A DNA stretch of 64,000 nt, from NCBI RefSeq assembly GCF_001927245.1, contig NZ_MJUX01000004.1, forward strand, positions 310,001 to 374,000. The letters run 5' to 3'. The notes under the pieces are model-generated. The model was not told where the DNA came from and did no database searches. It saw only the letters and a list, made by a program, of their open reading frames with translations. Positions 28,901-36,775 of this stretch are shown here, one piece after another; position 1 is the stretch's first letter, and every line of letters starts with the position of its first letter. Both the position numbers and the translations under genes were made by a program. Origin of the DNA: Acuticoccus yangtzensis (lineage in GTDB: Bacteria; Pseudomonadota; Alphaproteobacteria; Rhizobiales; Amorphaceae).

Positions 28901-29564
28901 AGCCCTGGCCGTCCAGCGTGTCGTCTCCCGCGCCGCCGAGCAGGGTGTCGTTGCCGGAGCCGCCGCGCAGAAGGTCGGCGTCGGCCTCGCCATCCAGCAA
29001 GTCGTTGCCGTCGCCGCCGTCCAGCGTGTCGTTGTCGTAGCTGCCGCGGATCTCGTCATGACCGCCGCTGCCGAAGATCAGATCGTCGTCGAACCCGCCG
29101 TTGATGGTGTCGTTGCCGTTCTCGCCGTAGATCGTATCGTCGCCGTCGCTGCCGATCCCGTAGTCGTCGCCGGAGCCGAGGTTGATGACGTCGCTGTCAT
29201 AGGTTCCCTGCACCGAGTCGGCGCCGCCCTGAGAGCGGATCGTATCGCTGCCATAGCCGGCGAAGATGGTGTCGTTGCCGTTGCCGGTGGTGATGGAATC
29301 GGCAAAGCGCGTGCCGATGATGTTGACCGGCGCGTTGCCGGAGTAGCTGAAGCCCTCGAAATTCAGGACGGCATAGCGGACCCGGTCCACCTCCATCGTC
29401 TCCTCGTCGAGGTCGACGTCGATGATGTCCAGCGTGTCGCTGCGCAGGATGAGAACGTCGACCCCGGCGCCGCCGTCGAACGTGCCGCCGCCGCTGGGGC
29501 TGTCGGCGACGATCTGGTTGTCCGCCGCGTTGCCGACGGCGCCGGAGGTGCCGCGCTCAGCCAT
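25929..29564 (-). CDS. Giant RTX (hemolysin-type) calcium-binding repeat protein
   Basis: Acidic, Gly/Asp/Asn-rich protein of about 1211 residues, probably exported by a type I system and folded by extracellular calcium. The N-terminal third is nearly continuous GGxGxDxLx repeats (GGSGNDTLLGGAGDDTLDG). The rest alternates repeat blocks with linkers of the type DTVATFIDFTLTDDLENLTLLG, YVIDRAGDVIVEEP and GTGN..N.LIGN. No catalytic domain was recognised, so it may be a structural, adhesive or S-layer-like protein. The end NLTYLTGTDFIL parallels the S8 protease end GVSSLGVSDFIL, suggesting a shared secretion signal. ATG 29564 is chosen; GTG 29636 is possible. Signal peptide absent. Confidence 0.9.
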   Translation of the reverse strand: MAERGTSGAVGNAADNQIVADSPSGGGTFDGGAGVDVLILRSDTLDIIDVDLDEETMEVDRVRYAVLNFEGFSYSGNAPVNIIGTRFADSITTGNGNDTIFAGYGSDTIRSQGGADSVQGTYDSDVINLGSGDDYGIGSDGDDTIYGENGNDTINGGFDDDLIFGSGGHDEIRGSYDNDTLDGGDGNDLLDGEADADLLRGGSGNDTLLGGAGDDTLDGQGSADAVYGGSGDDSVAGGGGTDTLDGEDGEDTLRGGDADDLLFGGLGNDDLNGEGGRDTLYGGDGDDTIRAGADAGERHYGEEGNDTFVKSANAGPDGVTWDGGFGSDTLDLAMTATAAAGWSINLELGRIDRNGVRQDRLISVENVIIRQDAPVIGSSADNVITAVGSYANRIEGGGGSDTIDGGGGNDTILGGGGPSLLYGGAGNDSITGGADRDTIDGGDGNDTIVGSGFRASDLYGGGAGDDLFVKNSGTGAASATWDGGSGSDTLEWRTSDVPIDTNWTVHLGTGRIEYQGEGRDWLVGVENVTVYNGAQLIGDNADNILVSIGDFATTLAGGNGHDSLDAGAGDDSLVGAGGNDTLNGGTGTDTMIGGNGNDTYVIDRAGDVIVEEPDQGSDTVATFIDFTLTDDLENLTLLGSVLVGMGTNGPNVLIGNAQNNTLDGKGAADSLEGGAGNDTLIGAAGRDTMDGGTGNDSMVGGIGDDTYVIDSAGDIADEKADEGYDVIVSFLDGFTIGTEFEELRLAGSAVTGNGNSGDNLLVGSDGPNLLRGFAGRDTLIGGGGADTLDGGDGVDSMEGGAGDDVYVVLASSDVIVEQANDGRDTIQAYFNYTLSDNLERLELFGNATYGSGNAGDNTLFGNALDNTLLGRDGNDYLVGRAGNDVINGNDGDDTMIGGTGNDTYTVAAAGDVVQEAAGEGRDLVIAFLDYTLGADVEDLTILGTGSRSGTGNDLVNRIIGNDANNNLSGLGGDDVMEGGGGNDTLNGGAGSDTMSGGAGNDDYVVAASGDTVIEAANKGIDTVLSYNPSYTLPDNVENLTLGSGRPVGTGNALANVILGNTEDNRLFGRGGADSLTGAAGNDTLMGDEGNDTLIGNSGQDMLTLGAGADRATYLSYGDSKSTPEERDTITDFNRGQGDKVDLSALDADRTISGNQAFTFIGTRPITEPGQMNYYNFGTTTILYINTDADLEIEMQIKFNNLTYLTGTDFIL
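26240..29290 (-). repeat. RTX repeat array of the giant RTX protein
   Basis: Many tandem nonapeptide units (GGxGxDxLx and variants such as GGDGNDLLDG) occur across this span, first contiguous and then in blocks spaced by 60-80-residue linkers. At DNA level this makes imperfect repeats such as GTGTCGTTGCC that could misassemble. Confidence 0.9.
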
Positions 29565-29752
29565 GGGCGCGGCTCTGCGCTGACCGGCAGAACGTGGGAG
29601 ATCGCAAGACAGGCCGGCGGGCGGCGGGCAGGACACAGGGCACGGACAAAGGCCTCGACTAAGCGAGCCGGATCAAACCACATCACCTTAAAATTGAAAA
29701 TACTCCGACGCGCAACCGGAGAAGATGCCGCGCCGGGCGACGTTGCCGAACG

Positions 29753-29777
29753 AAAAAAGCGGCCCGAAGGCCGCTTT
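29753..29777 (-). terminator. Rho-independent terminator of tolC
   Basis: Read on the minus strand, AAAGCGGCC, a TTCG tetraloop and GGCCGCTTT form a perfect 9-pair stem followed by T residues (the plus-strand A-run 29753-29758). It lies about 30 bases after the tolC stop. The UUCG loop is a very stable classic. Confidence 0.95.
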
Positions 29778-29807
29778 GGGGTTCGCAGGGGTTCGCTGCC
29801 TCGGGCC

Positions 29808-31199
29808 TCAGCGGCCGTCGGGCGTCTTCGTGCCGTACCATTTGCCGCGCACCGCGTCGGCGTGCTCCTTCGGATCGTAGAGCTGGTCGATGTTCAGGCC
29901 GAGGTTGCGCACGTTCAAACGGCCGATATCGGCGAGCACCTGGAAGGCGGCGGCATCCTTCGTGCGCTGGGCGGTCACGAGGGTGATCTGGTTGCTGATC
30001 AGGGTGCGCTGGGCGTCGAGAACGTCGAGCGTGGTGCGCTGGCCGACGCGCTGCTCCTCGATGACGCCCTGCAGCGCGAGCTGGGCGGAGAACACGCCCG
30101 TCTGCGCGTTGAAGATGGACCGCAGCGCGGCCTGGAAGGTCGCCCAGTCGGAGGCGATGGACTGACGCACGATGTTGCGCGTCAGGTCGACCTGCAGACG
30201 GGAGGCGCCGAGGCTCTCCTTGGCCTGGCGCACCTGGGCCGACGCCTGACCGCGCTGATAGATGGGGATAGTGAGGTTCAGACCCACACTGGCCGAGTCA
30301 CGCCGCCGCGGATTGGAGCTATTCTCGCTGGTGAAGGCGTTGAGGGTCGAGTTGGCCGAGGCGGTCGCGCTCAAGGTGGGAAGGAACTGCCCTTCCAACG
30401 AGGCGACGTTGAAGATGTTCGTGTCGACGTCGTGCAGCGCGGAGATGATGTCCGGGTGCGTCTGCAGGCCGATCTGCACCGAGCTCGCCAGAGTCTGGGG
30501 CAGCAGGCGCTCGACGTTGTAGTTGTCGCGCAGGTCGCGGGCGACGAGGTTGGTCTGGCGCTGGTAGGCGGCGCGGGCGGCCTCGAGGTTGGCTTCCGCC
30601 TGGGCGAGGAGGGTCTGCGATTCTGCGCGGGCGGCTTCGGCCTGCGACACGTCCGTCCGCGTGCCCTCGCCGACCTCGAAGCGGTCCTGGGCGGCGCGGA
30701 CCTGCTCGCCGAGGAATTCCACGTCGTTGCGACGCAGCGAGACGATCTCGCGATAGCGCAACACGTCGATGAAGGCGTTCGCGGTGGCGAGCAGGATGGA
30801 CTGCTCGATCGATTCGAGCTGCGAGCGCTGGGCACGCACCGCGGCCTCGGCCTGGCGGATGTTGTTGCGGACCTGGAACCCCTGGAACAACGGCTGCGTG
30901 AGCTGCACGCCGAAGGCCACCTGGTTGTTGACGCTGCCGGTGTTGGATCCGAGGTCGTTCAGGTAGGCGCGGGAGGTGGTGTAGGCCTGCTCCACAGTGG
31001 CCTGAACCAGAGGACGGTTGCCCGATCGGGCGATGGCGATGTTCTCGTCGATCGCGCGGAGCTGGGCGCGGGCGACGTTCAGTTGAGGATTGGTCGAGTA
31101 GGCGGCGGCCAGGGATTCGGTCATCGTCTGCGCGGACGCTGCCCCGCTGACGACCGTCACCGCTGCGGCCAAGGCTAAAACTCGAATACGACCTGGCAT
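29808..31199 (-). CDS. tolC: TolC family outer-membrane channel protein
   Basis: Trimeric outer-membrane/periplasmic tunnel used by type I secretion and tripartite efflux, about 463 residues. A signal peptide precedes SGAASAQTMTESLAAAY, the typical start of the mature protein. The two OEP repeats are visible: the first from NPQLNVARAQLRAIDENI to the GEGTRTDVSQAEA turn, the second from HPDIISALHDVDTNIFNVA to the VGQRTTLDVLDAQRTL turn, whose VG.RT..DVL.A pattern is diagnostic. ATG 31199 sits after a GAGGGCGAGAGC tract; ATG 31226 is an alternative. The two RTX proteins just downstream and the RND pump are plausible clients. It follows pcm, a pairing common in Hyphomicrobiales. Confidence 0.95.
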   Translation of the reverse strand: MPGRIRVLALAAAVTVVSGAASAQTMTESLAAAYSTNPQLNVARAQLRAIDENIAIARSGNRPLVQATVEQAYTTSRAYLNDLGSNTGSVNNQVAFGVQLTQPLFQGFQVRNNIRQAEAAVRAQRSQLESIEQSILLATANAFIDVLRYREIVSLRRNDVEFLGEQVRAAQDRFEVGEGTRTDVSQAEAARAESQTLLAQAEANLEAARAAYQRQTNLVARDLRDNYNVERLLPQTLASSVQIGLQTHPDIISALHDVDTNIFNVASLEGQFLPTLSATASANSTLNAFTSENSSNPRRRDSASVGLNLTIPIYQRGQASAQVRQAKESLGASRLQVDLTRNIVRQSIASDWATFQAALRSIFNAQTGVFSAQLALQGVIEEQRVGQRTTLDVLDAQRTLISNQITLVTAQRTKDAAAFQVLADIGRLNVRNLGLNIDQLYDPKEHADAVRGKWYGTKTPDGR

Positions 31200-31415
31200 G
31201 CTCTCGCCCTCAAAGAACCCGAGCATGTTTTAGGAGAAGGAGAATCACTTCAGCCAGACCCCAGTTCCGTCCGCGGGGGTCTACTGGCCTTCGTCGTTCA
31301 ACGGTGCGTCTTTCCTGCAACGAGATGTGAACGATACATGAAGTGAAGGTTAATTGTGGACAACCCTAGTGCGAGACGGGGAGTTGTATTCTCCCCTCTG
31401 CGCTGCGGCGTCGAA

Positions 31416-32084
31416 TCAAAATACGAAGGACGGTTGAGCGGCAAATCCCGGCAGCACGGTGGCGGCGGCGTTGAAGGCGAAGCGCATGGACACGCCGTGC
31501 TCGCCCTTGGTGAAGATCTGTGAACGGCCGGAAAGGCCCTCGCCGAAGATCGTCACCAGGCGACCGCCGACCTTGAGCTGCTCGATCAGCGCCGCGGGCT
31601 CGGTCAAGATCGCACCGTCGACGAAGATGACGTCGTAGGGGGCTTCCTTCGGCCAGCCGGCTTCCAGCGGACCGGTGACGACGACGACGTTGGAGACGTC
31701 CTCCTCGAGGTCGGCCGAGGCGGTGGCGGCGAGGTCCTCGTCACATTCCAGCGCGATCACCGAACCGGCGAGCTGGCCGAGAACGGCGGCGGTGTAGCCG
31801 AGACCTGCGCCCACCAGGAGCACGACATCGTCCTCCGTCGGCTGGGCGAGCTGGAGCATGCGGCCGAGGACGGCCGGCCGCGTCATCGTCCTCACGGGGC
31901 GGCCAATGGCGTCCCGCTGGATCGGCAGCGCCTCGTCGGAATAAGCGATCGCCTTCAGATCGGCCGGAACGAAATGTTCGCGCGGCACGGTGAGCATCGC
32001 GTCCTGGATCCGGTGGTCCGTGACATCGAACGTACGTAGCTGGTTGTTCACCATCCGAGTGCGCAGGATCGCCTCGTCGCCCAT
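31416..32084 (-). CDS. pcm: Protein-L-isoaspartate O-methyltransferase family protein
   Basis: SAM-dependent methyltransferase of 222 residues that repairs isoaspartyl residues in damaged proteins. The SAM motif I region is VVLLVGAGLGYTAAVLGQLAG (about 85-105), with the acidic motif ALECDEDLAA after it and YDVIFVDGAI as a later motif. N-terminal MVNNQLRTFDVTDHRIQDAM and VPREHFVP match the family. GAGLGY replaces the common GTGSGY, typical of the short alphaproteobacterial Pcm-like group found next to tolC. ATG 32084 has GGAGAAC 6 bases upstream. The 216 bases to tolC hold tolC's likely promoter and a 7-pair AGACCCC/GGGGTCT hairpin. Confidence 0.9.
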   Translation of the reverse strand: MGDEAILRTRMVNNQLRTFDVTDHRIQDAMLTVPREHFVPADLKAIAYSDEALPIQRDAIGRPVRTMTRPAVLGRMLQLAQPTEDDVVLLVGAGLGYTAAVLGQLAGSVIALECDEDLAATASADLEEDVSNVVVVTGPLEAGWPKEAPYDVIFVDGAILTEPAALIEQLKVGGRLVTIFGEGLSGRSQIFTKGEHGVSMRFAFNAAATVLPGFAAQPSFVF

Positions 32085-32387
32085 CGTCGTTCTCCATCAC
32101 GGGGCCCGCGGCGCGCCGCGGTTCGCCCAAGTGCAATCGCCCAAGTGCCTTCGCTCGTCCGGCAACGCTCACCCGGAAGCGGTGGGCCGGCCCGGTTTCC
32201 CAGGCGCCCGCGGCTTCCCGTGAGCAAGCGCGCGAAGGGTCGCCCCGCCCGCACGTGCCGCGGAATGGATAGCACCAGCCGCCCGGCCGCGAAACCCGCC
32301 AAGCGGCTCATTCTCCACCGTTCGTGCCCGCTCCGCCGCTCACAACCAGCCACGCCGCAGCACCGAGGCGGCGCATGACGGCCCCGT
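32085..32387. other. Intergenic region between pcm and hemN
   Basis: No gene is supported in this roughly 300-base stretch. It contains a perfect 16-bp palindrome CCGCGGCGCGCCGCGG (32106-32121) and two copies of CGCCCAAGTGC (32124-32134 and 32138-32148). The pcm promoter is expected here. Confidence 0.55.
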
Positions 32388-33740
32388 TCAGACCGCGACG
32401 GAGTGGCGCCGGGCCCCCGCGGCCGCATAGGCGTCGAACGCCGCGGCGACGACGCGCACGAAGGGCCGCCCCGCTTCGGTCACCGTCACCATGGGGCCGG
32501 AGCGCGTCACCAGCCCGTCCGCCTCCAGCGGGGCGAGGGCTGCCAGCGCCTCGTCCGCCCACGACGCCGGGGCACCGAATTCGCGCGACAGGGCCGCCAC
32601 ATCGACCGTGCCGAAACACATCAGTGCCTCGATCGCGCGGCCGCGGATGATGTCCTCACCGGCGAAGGCGACACCCTTGGCGGTGGGCAGGCAGCCGGCC
32701 GTCACCGCCTCCGCCCAAGCGCCCGTCTCGGCGATGTTCTGCACGTATCCGGCGGGGGTCCGGCTGATCGACGTCGCGCCGATGCCGATGAGCGCGCCCG
32801 CCCCGTCGTTGGTATAACCCTGGAAGTTGCGCCGCAGGGTTCCCGAGCGCACCGCCGCGGCGAGGCTGTCATCCGGCGCGGCGAAGTGGTCCATGCCGAC
32901 TGCCACCATGCCGCCGGCAACCAGCGCCTCTGCCGCCTTGGCCGCCTGCTCGAACCGCTCCGCCGCGCCGGGCAGCGCATCCGCCGCAATCATCCGCTGC
33001 CGCTTGGCGACCCAGGGCACGTGCGCATAACCGAACAGGGCGATGCGGCTCGGCGCCAGCATCAGGCATTGCTCCACCGTCTTCAGGAGCATCTCGGCCG
33101 TCTGGTGAGGCAAACCATAGATGAGGTCGAAATTGACCCGCTCGATCCCCGCCGCGGCCAGAGCGTCCACGGCTTCGGCCACCATCTCGAACGGCTGAAT
33201 GCGGTTGATGCTCGCCTGCACCTTGTGGTCGAACTCCTGCACGCCGAAGCTCGCCCGGTTGAAGCCGAGCGCGCCCAGCCAATGCGCCTTCGGCCGATCG
33301 AAGCTGCGCGGATCGCACTCGACGGCGATTTCAGCGTCCGCCAGCACGTCGAACCGGCGGTGGATCAGAGCCATCACCTTGGCGAGATCATCCCCCGCCA
33401 GCACCGTGGGCGTCCCCCCGCCCCAGTGGATGTGCGACACCTTCATCCGCCCCGCAAGCGCGTCGGCGACGAGGGCGACCTCGGCCAACAGCACGTCGAC
33501 ATAGTCCCTCACCGGCCCGTCGCGGCGCCCGACCAGCTTCATGTTGCAGCCACAGTACCAGCAGATCTGACGGCAGAAGGGGACGTGGAGATAAAGCGAC
33601 ACCGGCGCGGCGGGATCGAGCGCGGCAAGCCAATCGCGATGGGTGTCCGCATCGACCCCGGTGTGAAAGTGCGGCGCCGTCGGGTAGCTCGTATAGCGCG
33701 GAACGCTCAGCGTCAGATACTTGGCGAGCTCTTGTGTCAC
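32388..33740 (-). CDS. hemN: Oxygen-independent coproporphyrinogen III oxidase (HemN), radical SAM
   Basis: Anaerobic haem-biosynthesis enzyme decarboxylating coproporphyrinogen III to protoporphyrinogen IX, 450 residues, full length. The radical-SAM iron-sulfur cysteines are in FCRQICWYCGC (Cys56, Cys60, Cys63, plus Cys65). SVPRYTSYPTAPHF at the N-terminus, HWGGGTPT, NRASFGVQEFD, YGLPHQT and FGYAHVPW are HemN hallmarks that distinguish it from HemW. The start is GTG 33740 with GGAGG just upstream. An FNR-like box about 90 bases before the start suggests induction when oxygen is low. Confidence 0.96.
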   Translation of the reverse strand: MTQELAKYLTLSVPRYTSYPTAPHFHTGVDADTHRDWLAALDPAAPVSLYLHVPFCRQICWYCGCNMKLVGRRDGPVRDYVDVLLAEVALVADALAGRMKVSHIHWGGGTPTVLAGDDLAKVMALIHRRFDVLADAEIAVECDPRSFDRPKAHWLGALGFNRASFGVQEFDHKVQASINRIQPFEMVAEAVDALAAAGIERVNFDLIYGLPHQTAEMLLKTVEQCLMLAPSRIALFGYAHVPWVAKRQRMIAADALPGAAERFEQAAKAAEALVAGGMVAVGMDHFAAPDDSLAAAVRSGTLRRNFQGYTNDGAGALIGIGATSISRTPAGYVQNIAETGAWAEAVTAGCLPTAKGVAFAGEDIIRGRAIEALMCFGTVDVAALSREFGAPASWADEALAALAPLEADGLVTRSGPMVTVTEAGRPFVRVVAAAFDAYAAAGARRHSVAV

Positions 33741-33823
33741 ACGCGCCTCCAGATGGGGCCTGACGGAGGGCGACGGGTCGTCAGGACGGGAACCGCTTAC
33801 AACCGAACGGAGAAGACGCTGCC

Positions 33824-33837
33824 TTGATGCAAGTCAA
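33824..33837. promoter_or_regulatory. FNR/FixK-type box upstream of hemN
   Basis: TTGATGCAAGTCAA matches the FNR consensus TTGAT-N4-ATCAA at 9 of 10 positions. It is centred about 90 bases upstream of hemN (minus) and about 120 bases before the divergent binding-protein gene (plus). HemN is a common FNR/FnrL target in alphaproteobacteria, so control of hemN is the likelier role. Confidence 0.7.
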
Positions 33838-33953
33838 CGAACCGGGCGATGCTGCATCCTGTCGCCGCCACGACAGGGCACCCCTGGCCCAGAACGTGCT
33901 TCAGGGCAGAAGACGCGCCGCCAAGGCGCAGCAACGACAACCGAGGAGCACCC

Positions 33954-35081
33954 GTGAGCACATCATCGTTTTCCCTGACGCGGCGCGGCCTGCTGGCCGG
34001 CTCGGCCAGCCTTGTCCTGTCCGCACCGATGATCAATCGCGGCTGGGCCCAGGATCCGACCCCCATCAACATGCTCGCCTGGTACGGCCATGCCGAGCCC
34101 GACATGGTGGCCGAGTTCGAGGCCGAAAACAACGTCAAGTTCATCCCGAAGTACTATGCGGGCGGCGACAACATGCTGGCCCTCATCGCGCAGTCTCCGG
34201 TCGGCACCTACGACATCATCCTGTCCGACGCCGAGTTCGTGCAGCAGCTCAACGCCGCCGGATACATCGAGGAGATGGACGCCTCGCTGTTCCCGTTCGA
34301 TGATTTCTGGCCGCAATACCAGAAGTTCCCCGGCCACTGGACCGATGATCAGCTCTGGTCCGTCATGGTCCGCTTCGGCCTCCTCGGCGTCTCCTACAAC
34401 ACCGACGCGCTGACCCGCGACGAAGCGATGAGCTACAACGCCTTCTGGAACGAGAAGGTGAAGGGCAAGGTCGGCCACTTCGATTGGCACCTTCCCTCGC
34501 TCGGCCAGATCTCGCTGCTGAACGGCAACAACAACCCCTCCCCGTTCGACATCGACGAGGCCGCCTGGGAGGCGGTGATGGAGAAGACCCTGTCGCTGAA
34601 GCCGCAGGTCGGCGGCTATTTCGACTATGGCGGAACCTTCGCCTCGCTGAAGAACGGCGAAATGCTGGCCATGTGCGGCATCGGCGACTGGATCACCGGC
34701 GTCTTGCAGAAGGACGGCGCCCCCGTCGCCTCGGTCATTCCCGAGGAAGGCGGCATCCAGTGGACGGAGAGCTATTCCATCGGCAAAGGCACGACGAAGC
34801 ACGAGATCATCAACAAGTTCATCCAGTACATGCTGTCGCCACGCGGGCAGGTGCGGTCGATCCAGATGGCGGCTTATCCTGGCCTGTCGCCCACCAAGTC
34901 GGGGTGGACGGCGATCCAGGAGGCGAACCCCGCCGAGGCGGAGCGCTCCGGCCTGATCGAAGGCCACGACCAGAGCCCGATCAAGCTCCTGGAGGAAGGC
35001 CGGCTCTTCTTCCGCGACATCCCACAGCAGCAGTCGCTGGAGGACTGGAACGACTTCTGGTCCGAGTACAAGACCGCCTGA
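33954..35081 (+). CDS. Polyamine-type ABC transporter periplasmic binding protein, probable Tat substrate
   Basis: Periplasmic receptor of the spermidine/putrescine (PotD/PotF) class, about 375 residues. GTG 33954 has GAGGAG 5 bases upstream. The N-terminus SLTRRGLLAGSASLVLSAPM carries a twin-arginine motif and ends in RGWAQD. INMLAWYGHAEPDMVAEFEAENNV, YDIILSDAEFVQQL and EEGGIQWTESYSIGKG resemble PotD-type proteins. It starts an operon with two permeases, an ATPase and catabolic genes, which suggests a cationic nitrogen-rich ligand rather than a housekeeping polyamine. The ligand itself is unproven. Confidence 0.9.
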   Translation: MSTSSFSLTRRGLLAGSASLVLSAPMINRGWAQDPTPINMLAWYGHAEPDMVAEFEAENNVKFIPKYYAGGDNMLALIAQSPVGTYDIILSDAEFVQQLNAAGYIEEMDASLFPFDDFWPQYQKFPGHWTDDQLWSVMVRFGLLGVSYNTDALTRDEAMSYNAFWNEKVKGKVGHFDWHLPSLGQISLLNGNNNPSPFDIDEAAWEAVMEKTLSLKPQVGGYFDYGGTFASLKNGEMLAMCGIGDWITGVLQKDGAPVASVIPEEGGIQWTESYSIGKGTTKHEIINKFIQYMLSPRGQVRSIQMAAYPGLSPTKSGWTAIQEANPAEAERSGLIEGHDQSPIKLLEEGRLFFRDIPQQQSLEDWNDFWSEYKTA

Positions 35082-35153
35082 CCTCGCCCGTCCATTGCCC
35101 ACACCGAGGGGCCGTGCGCGGCCCCTCACCCGTTCCGCCGGTGAAAGTCCCGC

Positions 35154-35999
35154 ATGCCGTCCCGCACCGACGTCTATAAATACGTCTGGCGCCTGCCGCT
35201 GATCCTTTGGCAGGGCCTCTTCTTCGTCGTCCCGCTGCTTCTGATGGTGGCGATGTCCTTCTGGCTCGTGCGCAACTACCGCATGACGCCGGACTTCATC
35301 TTCGACAACTGGGAGCGGATGCTGACACGCGGCTACGTCTGGAACGCCTACGAGGTGACGTTCCTGCGCGCCACGGTGGCGGCGGCGCTGGCGAGCCTCA
35401 TCGCCTTCCCGGCCTCCTTCGCGCTCGCCTTCCGCGTGTCGGAGACGACGCGGCGCTGGGCGATCTTCTTCCTCATCGTGCCGTTCTTCACCTCCTACCT
35501 CGTGCGGGTCTACGCGTGGCAGGTGCTGCTGGCGGAAAGCGGGCCGATCAACGCCGTCCTCGGCTTCGCCGGGCTCGGCCCCTTCACGATGCTCAATTCC
35601 GGCTTCGGCGCCATGGTCGGCTACATGACGCTGGTGCTGCCGCTCGTCGTCATCCTGCAGACCTTCAGCCTGGCGGCGATCGACAAGAACCTCATCGAGG
35701 CGGCCGCGAACCTCGGCGCCGGGGCGGCGCAGCGGCTCTTCAATGTCATCATCCCCGCCGCCAAGGTGGGTCTCATCCTGGGCGCGGTCTTCGCCTTCAT
35801 CCTCTCCTTCGGCGACTTCGTGAGCCCCTTCTATCTCGGCGGCTCCAAACCGCCCACGCTCTCCATCCTCATCATCGACACCACGAAATCCGGCCAGCAG
35901 TGGCCGCGCGCGGCTGTGGTCGCGGTGATGATGATCGTCACCCTGTTCGTGGTCGCCTTCGCCGCCGTCGGCGCGGCCTATGGGCGGAGGAACGGCTGA
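35154..35999 (+). CDS. ABC transporter permease, PotB/PotH type
   Basis: Inner-membrane permease of 281 residues with about six membrane spans. The first is LILWQGLFFVVPLLLMVAMSF. The cytoplasmic EAA loop is IEAAANLGAGAAQRLFNVIIP and the FGDFVSPFYLGGSKPPTLS stretch is characteristic of the PotB side of polyamine-type transporters. It starts at ATG 35154, 72 bases after the binding-protein gene, and its TGA overlaps the next ATG. Confidence 0.94.
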   Translation: MPSRTDVYKYVWRLPLILWQGLFFVVPLLLMVAMSFWLVRNYRMTPDFIFDNWERMLTRGYVWNAYEVTFLRATVAAALASLIAFPASFALAFRVSETTRRWAIFFLIVPFFTSYLVRVYAWQVLLAESGPINAVLGFAGLGPFTMLNSGFGAMVGYMTLVLPLVVILQTFSLAAIDKNLIEAAANLGAGAAQRLFNVIIPAAKVGLILGAVFAFILSFGDFVSPFYLGGSKPPTLSILIIDTTKSGQQWPRAAVVAVMMIVTLFVVAFAAVGAAYGRRNG

Positions 36000-36775
36000 T
36001 GCGCTCCGGCGTCCTCCTCAGGCTCTACATCGCCGCCGTCTTCGTTTTCGTGTTCGCGCCGATCGTCACCAGCATGGTGTTCTCGGTGAATTCGGACCGC
36101 TTCCCCACCGTGCCGCTCGGCCACTTCACGTGGGACTGGTACCGCACCGCTTTCGCACGGCCGGAGGTGTGGACGGCGATCCAGAACTCGCTGATCGTCG
36201 CGGCGTGTGCGGCAACGCTGTCGACCCTCATCGGCTTTGCCACCGCCTATACGGACTACCGCTACGGCTTCCGCTTCAAGACCGCCTATCTGGCGCTGGC
36301 GCTGCTGCCGCCGACCATCCCGGTCGTCATCATGGGGCTCGCCATGCTGGCGTGGCTGGGACGGCTCGGCCTGTCGGGAACGCTGACGGGCATCGTCATC
36401 GCCCACACGGTGATGGCGGCGCCCTTCGCCATGGCCATCTGCCGCCTGCGCCTCAACCAGATGGACGCCGCGCTGGAACCCGCCGCCTGGAACCTCGGCG
36501 CCACCCAGTGGAGGGCGATGCGCGCGGTGGTCATCCCCTTCTGCGCCCCCGCCCTCGTCTCCGCCTTCTGCCTCACGGCGGCGGTGTCGTTCGACGAGTT
36601 CATCGTCGCCTGGTTCGTCTCCGGCCTCAACAAGACGGTGCCGGTGATGATCCTGGAAATCCTGCAAGGCAACGTCGACCCGCAGATCAACGCCATCGGC
36701 ACCCTCGTCTTCCTCACCTCGATGACCCTCGTGATCGCCGCTCAGCTTCTCATCATCCGCCGGAGTTCCACATGA
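35999..36775 (+). CDS. ABC transporter permease, PotC/PotI type
   Basis: Second permease, 258 residues from ATG 35999 (the frame is open farther upstream but only inside potB). LYIAAVFVFVFAPIVTSMVFS is the first membrane span, DWYRTAFARPEVWTAIQNSL the usual PotC periplasmic motif, and EPAAWNLGATQWRAMRAVVIP the EAA loop. VSFDEFIVAWFVSG and LPVMI-type features (TVPVMILEIL) fit PotC. It overlaps both neighbours by a few bases, so expression is tightly coupled. Confidence 0.94.
   Translation: MRSGVLLRLYIAAVFVFVFAPIVTSMVFSVNSDRFPTVPLGHFTWDWYRTAFARPEVWTAIQNSLIVAACAATLSTLIGFATAYTDYRYGFRFKTAYLALALLPPTIPVVIMGLAMLAWLGRLGLSGTLTGIVIAHTVMAAPFAMAICRLRLNQMDAALEPAAWNLGATQWRAMRAVVIPFCAPALVSAFCLTAAVSFDEFIVAWFVSGLNKTVPVMILEILQGNVDPQINAIGTLVFLTSMTLVIAAQLLIIRRSST

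Noticed and set aside
26240-29290. Regular DNA repeats that could suggest a CRISPR or satellite array
   Set aside because: Repeat period and translation match RTX nonapeptides in one long reading frame; units are imperfect and there are no unique spacers.
27882-31178. 1098-codon open frame on the plus strand
   Set aside because: Crosses the antisense of the giant RTX gene, a clear terminator and tolC; no domain.
32106-32121. 16-bp palindrome CCGCGGCGCGCCGCGG as an operator
   Set aside because: Pure GC palindromes arise easily at this base composition and no regulator or second copy supports it.
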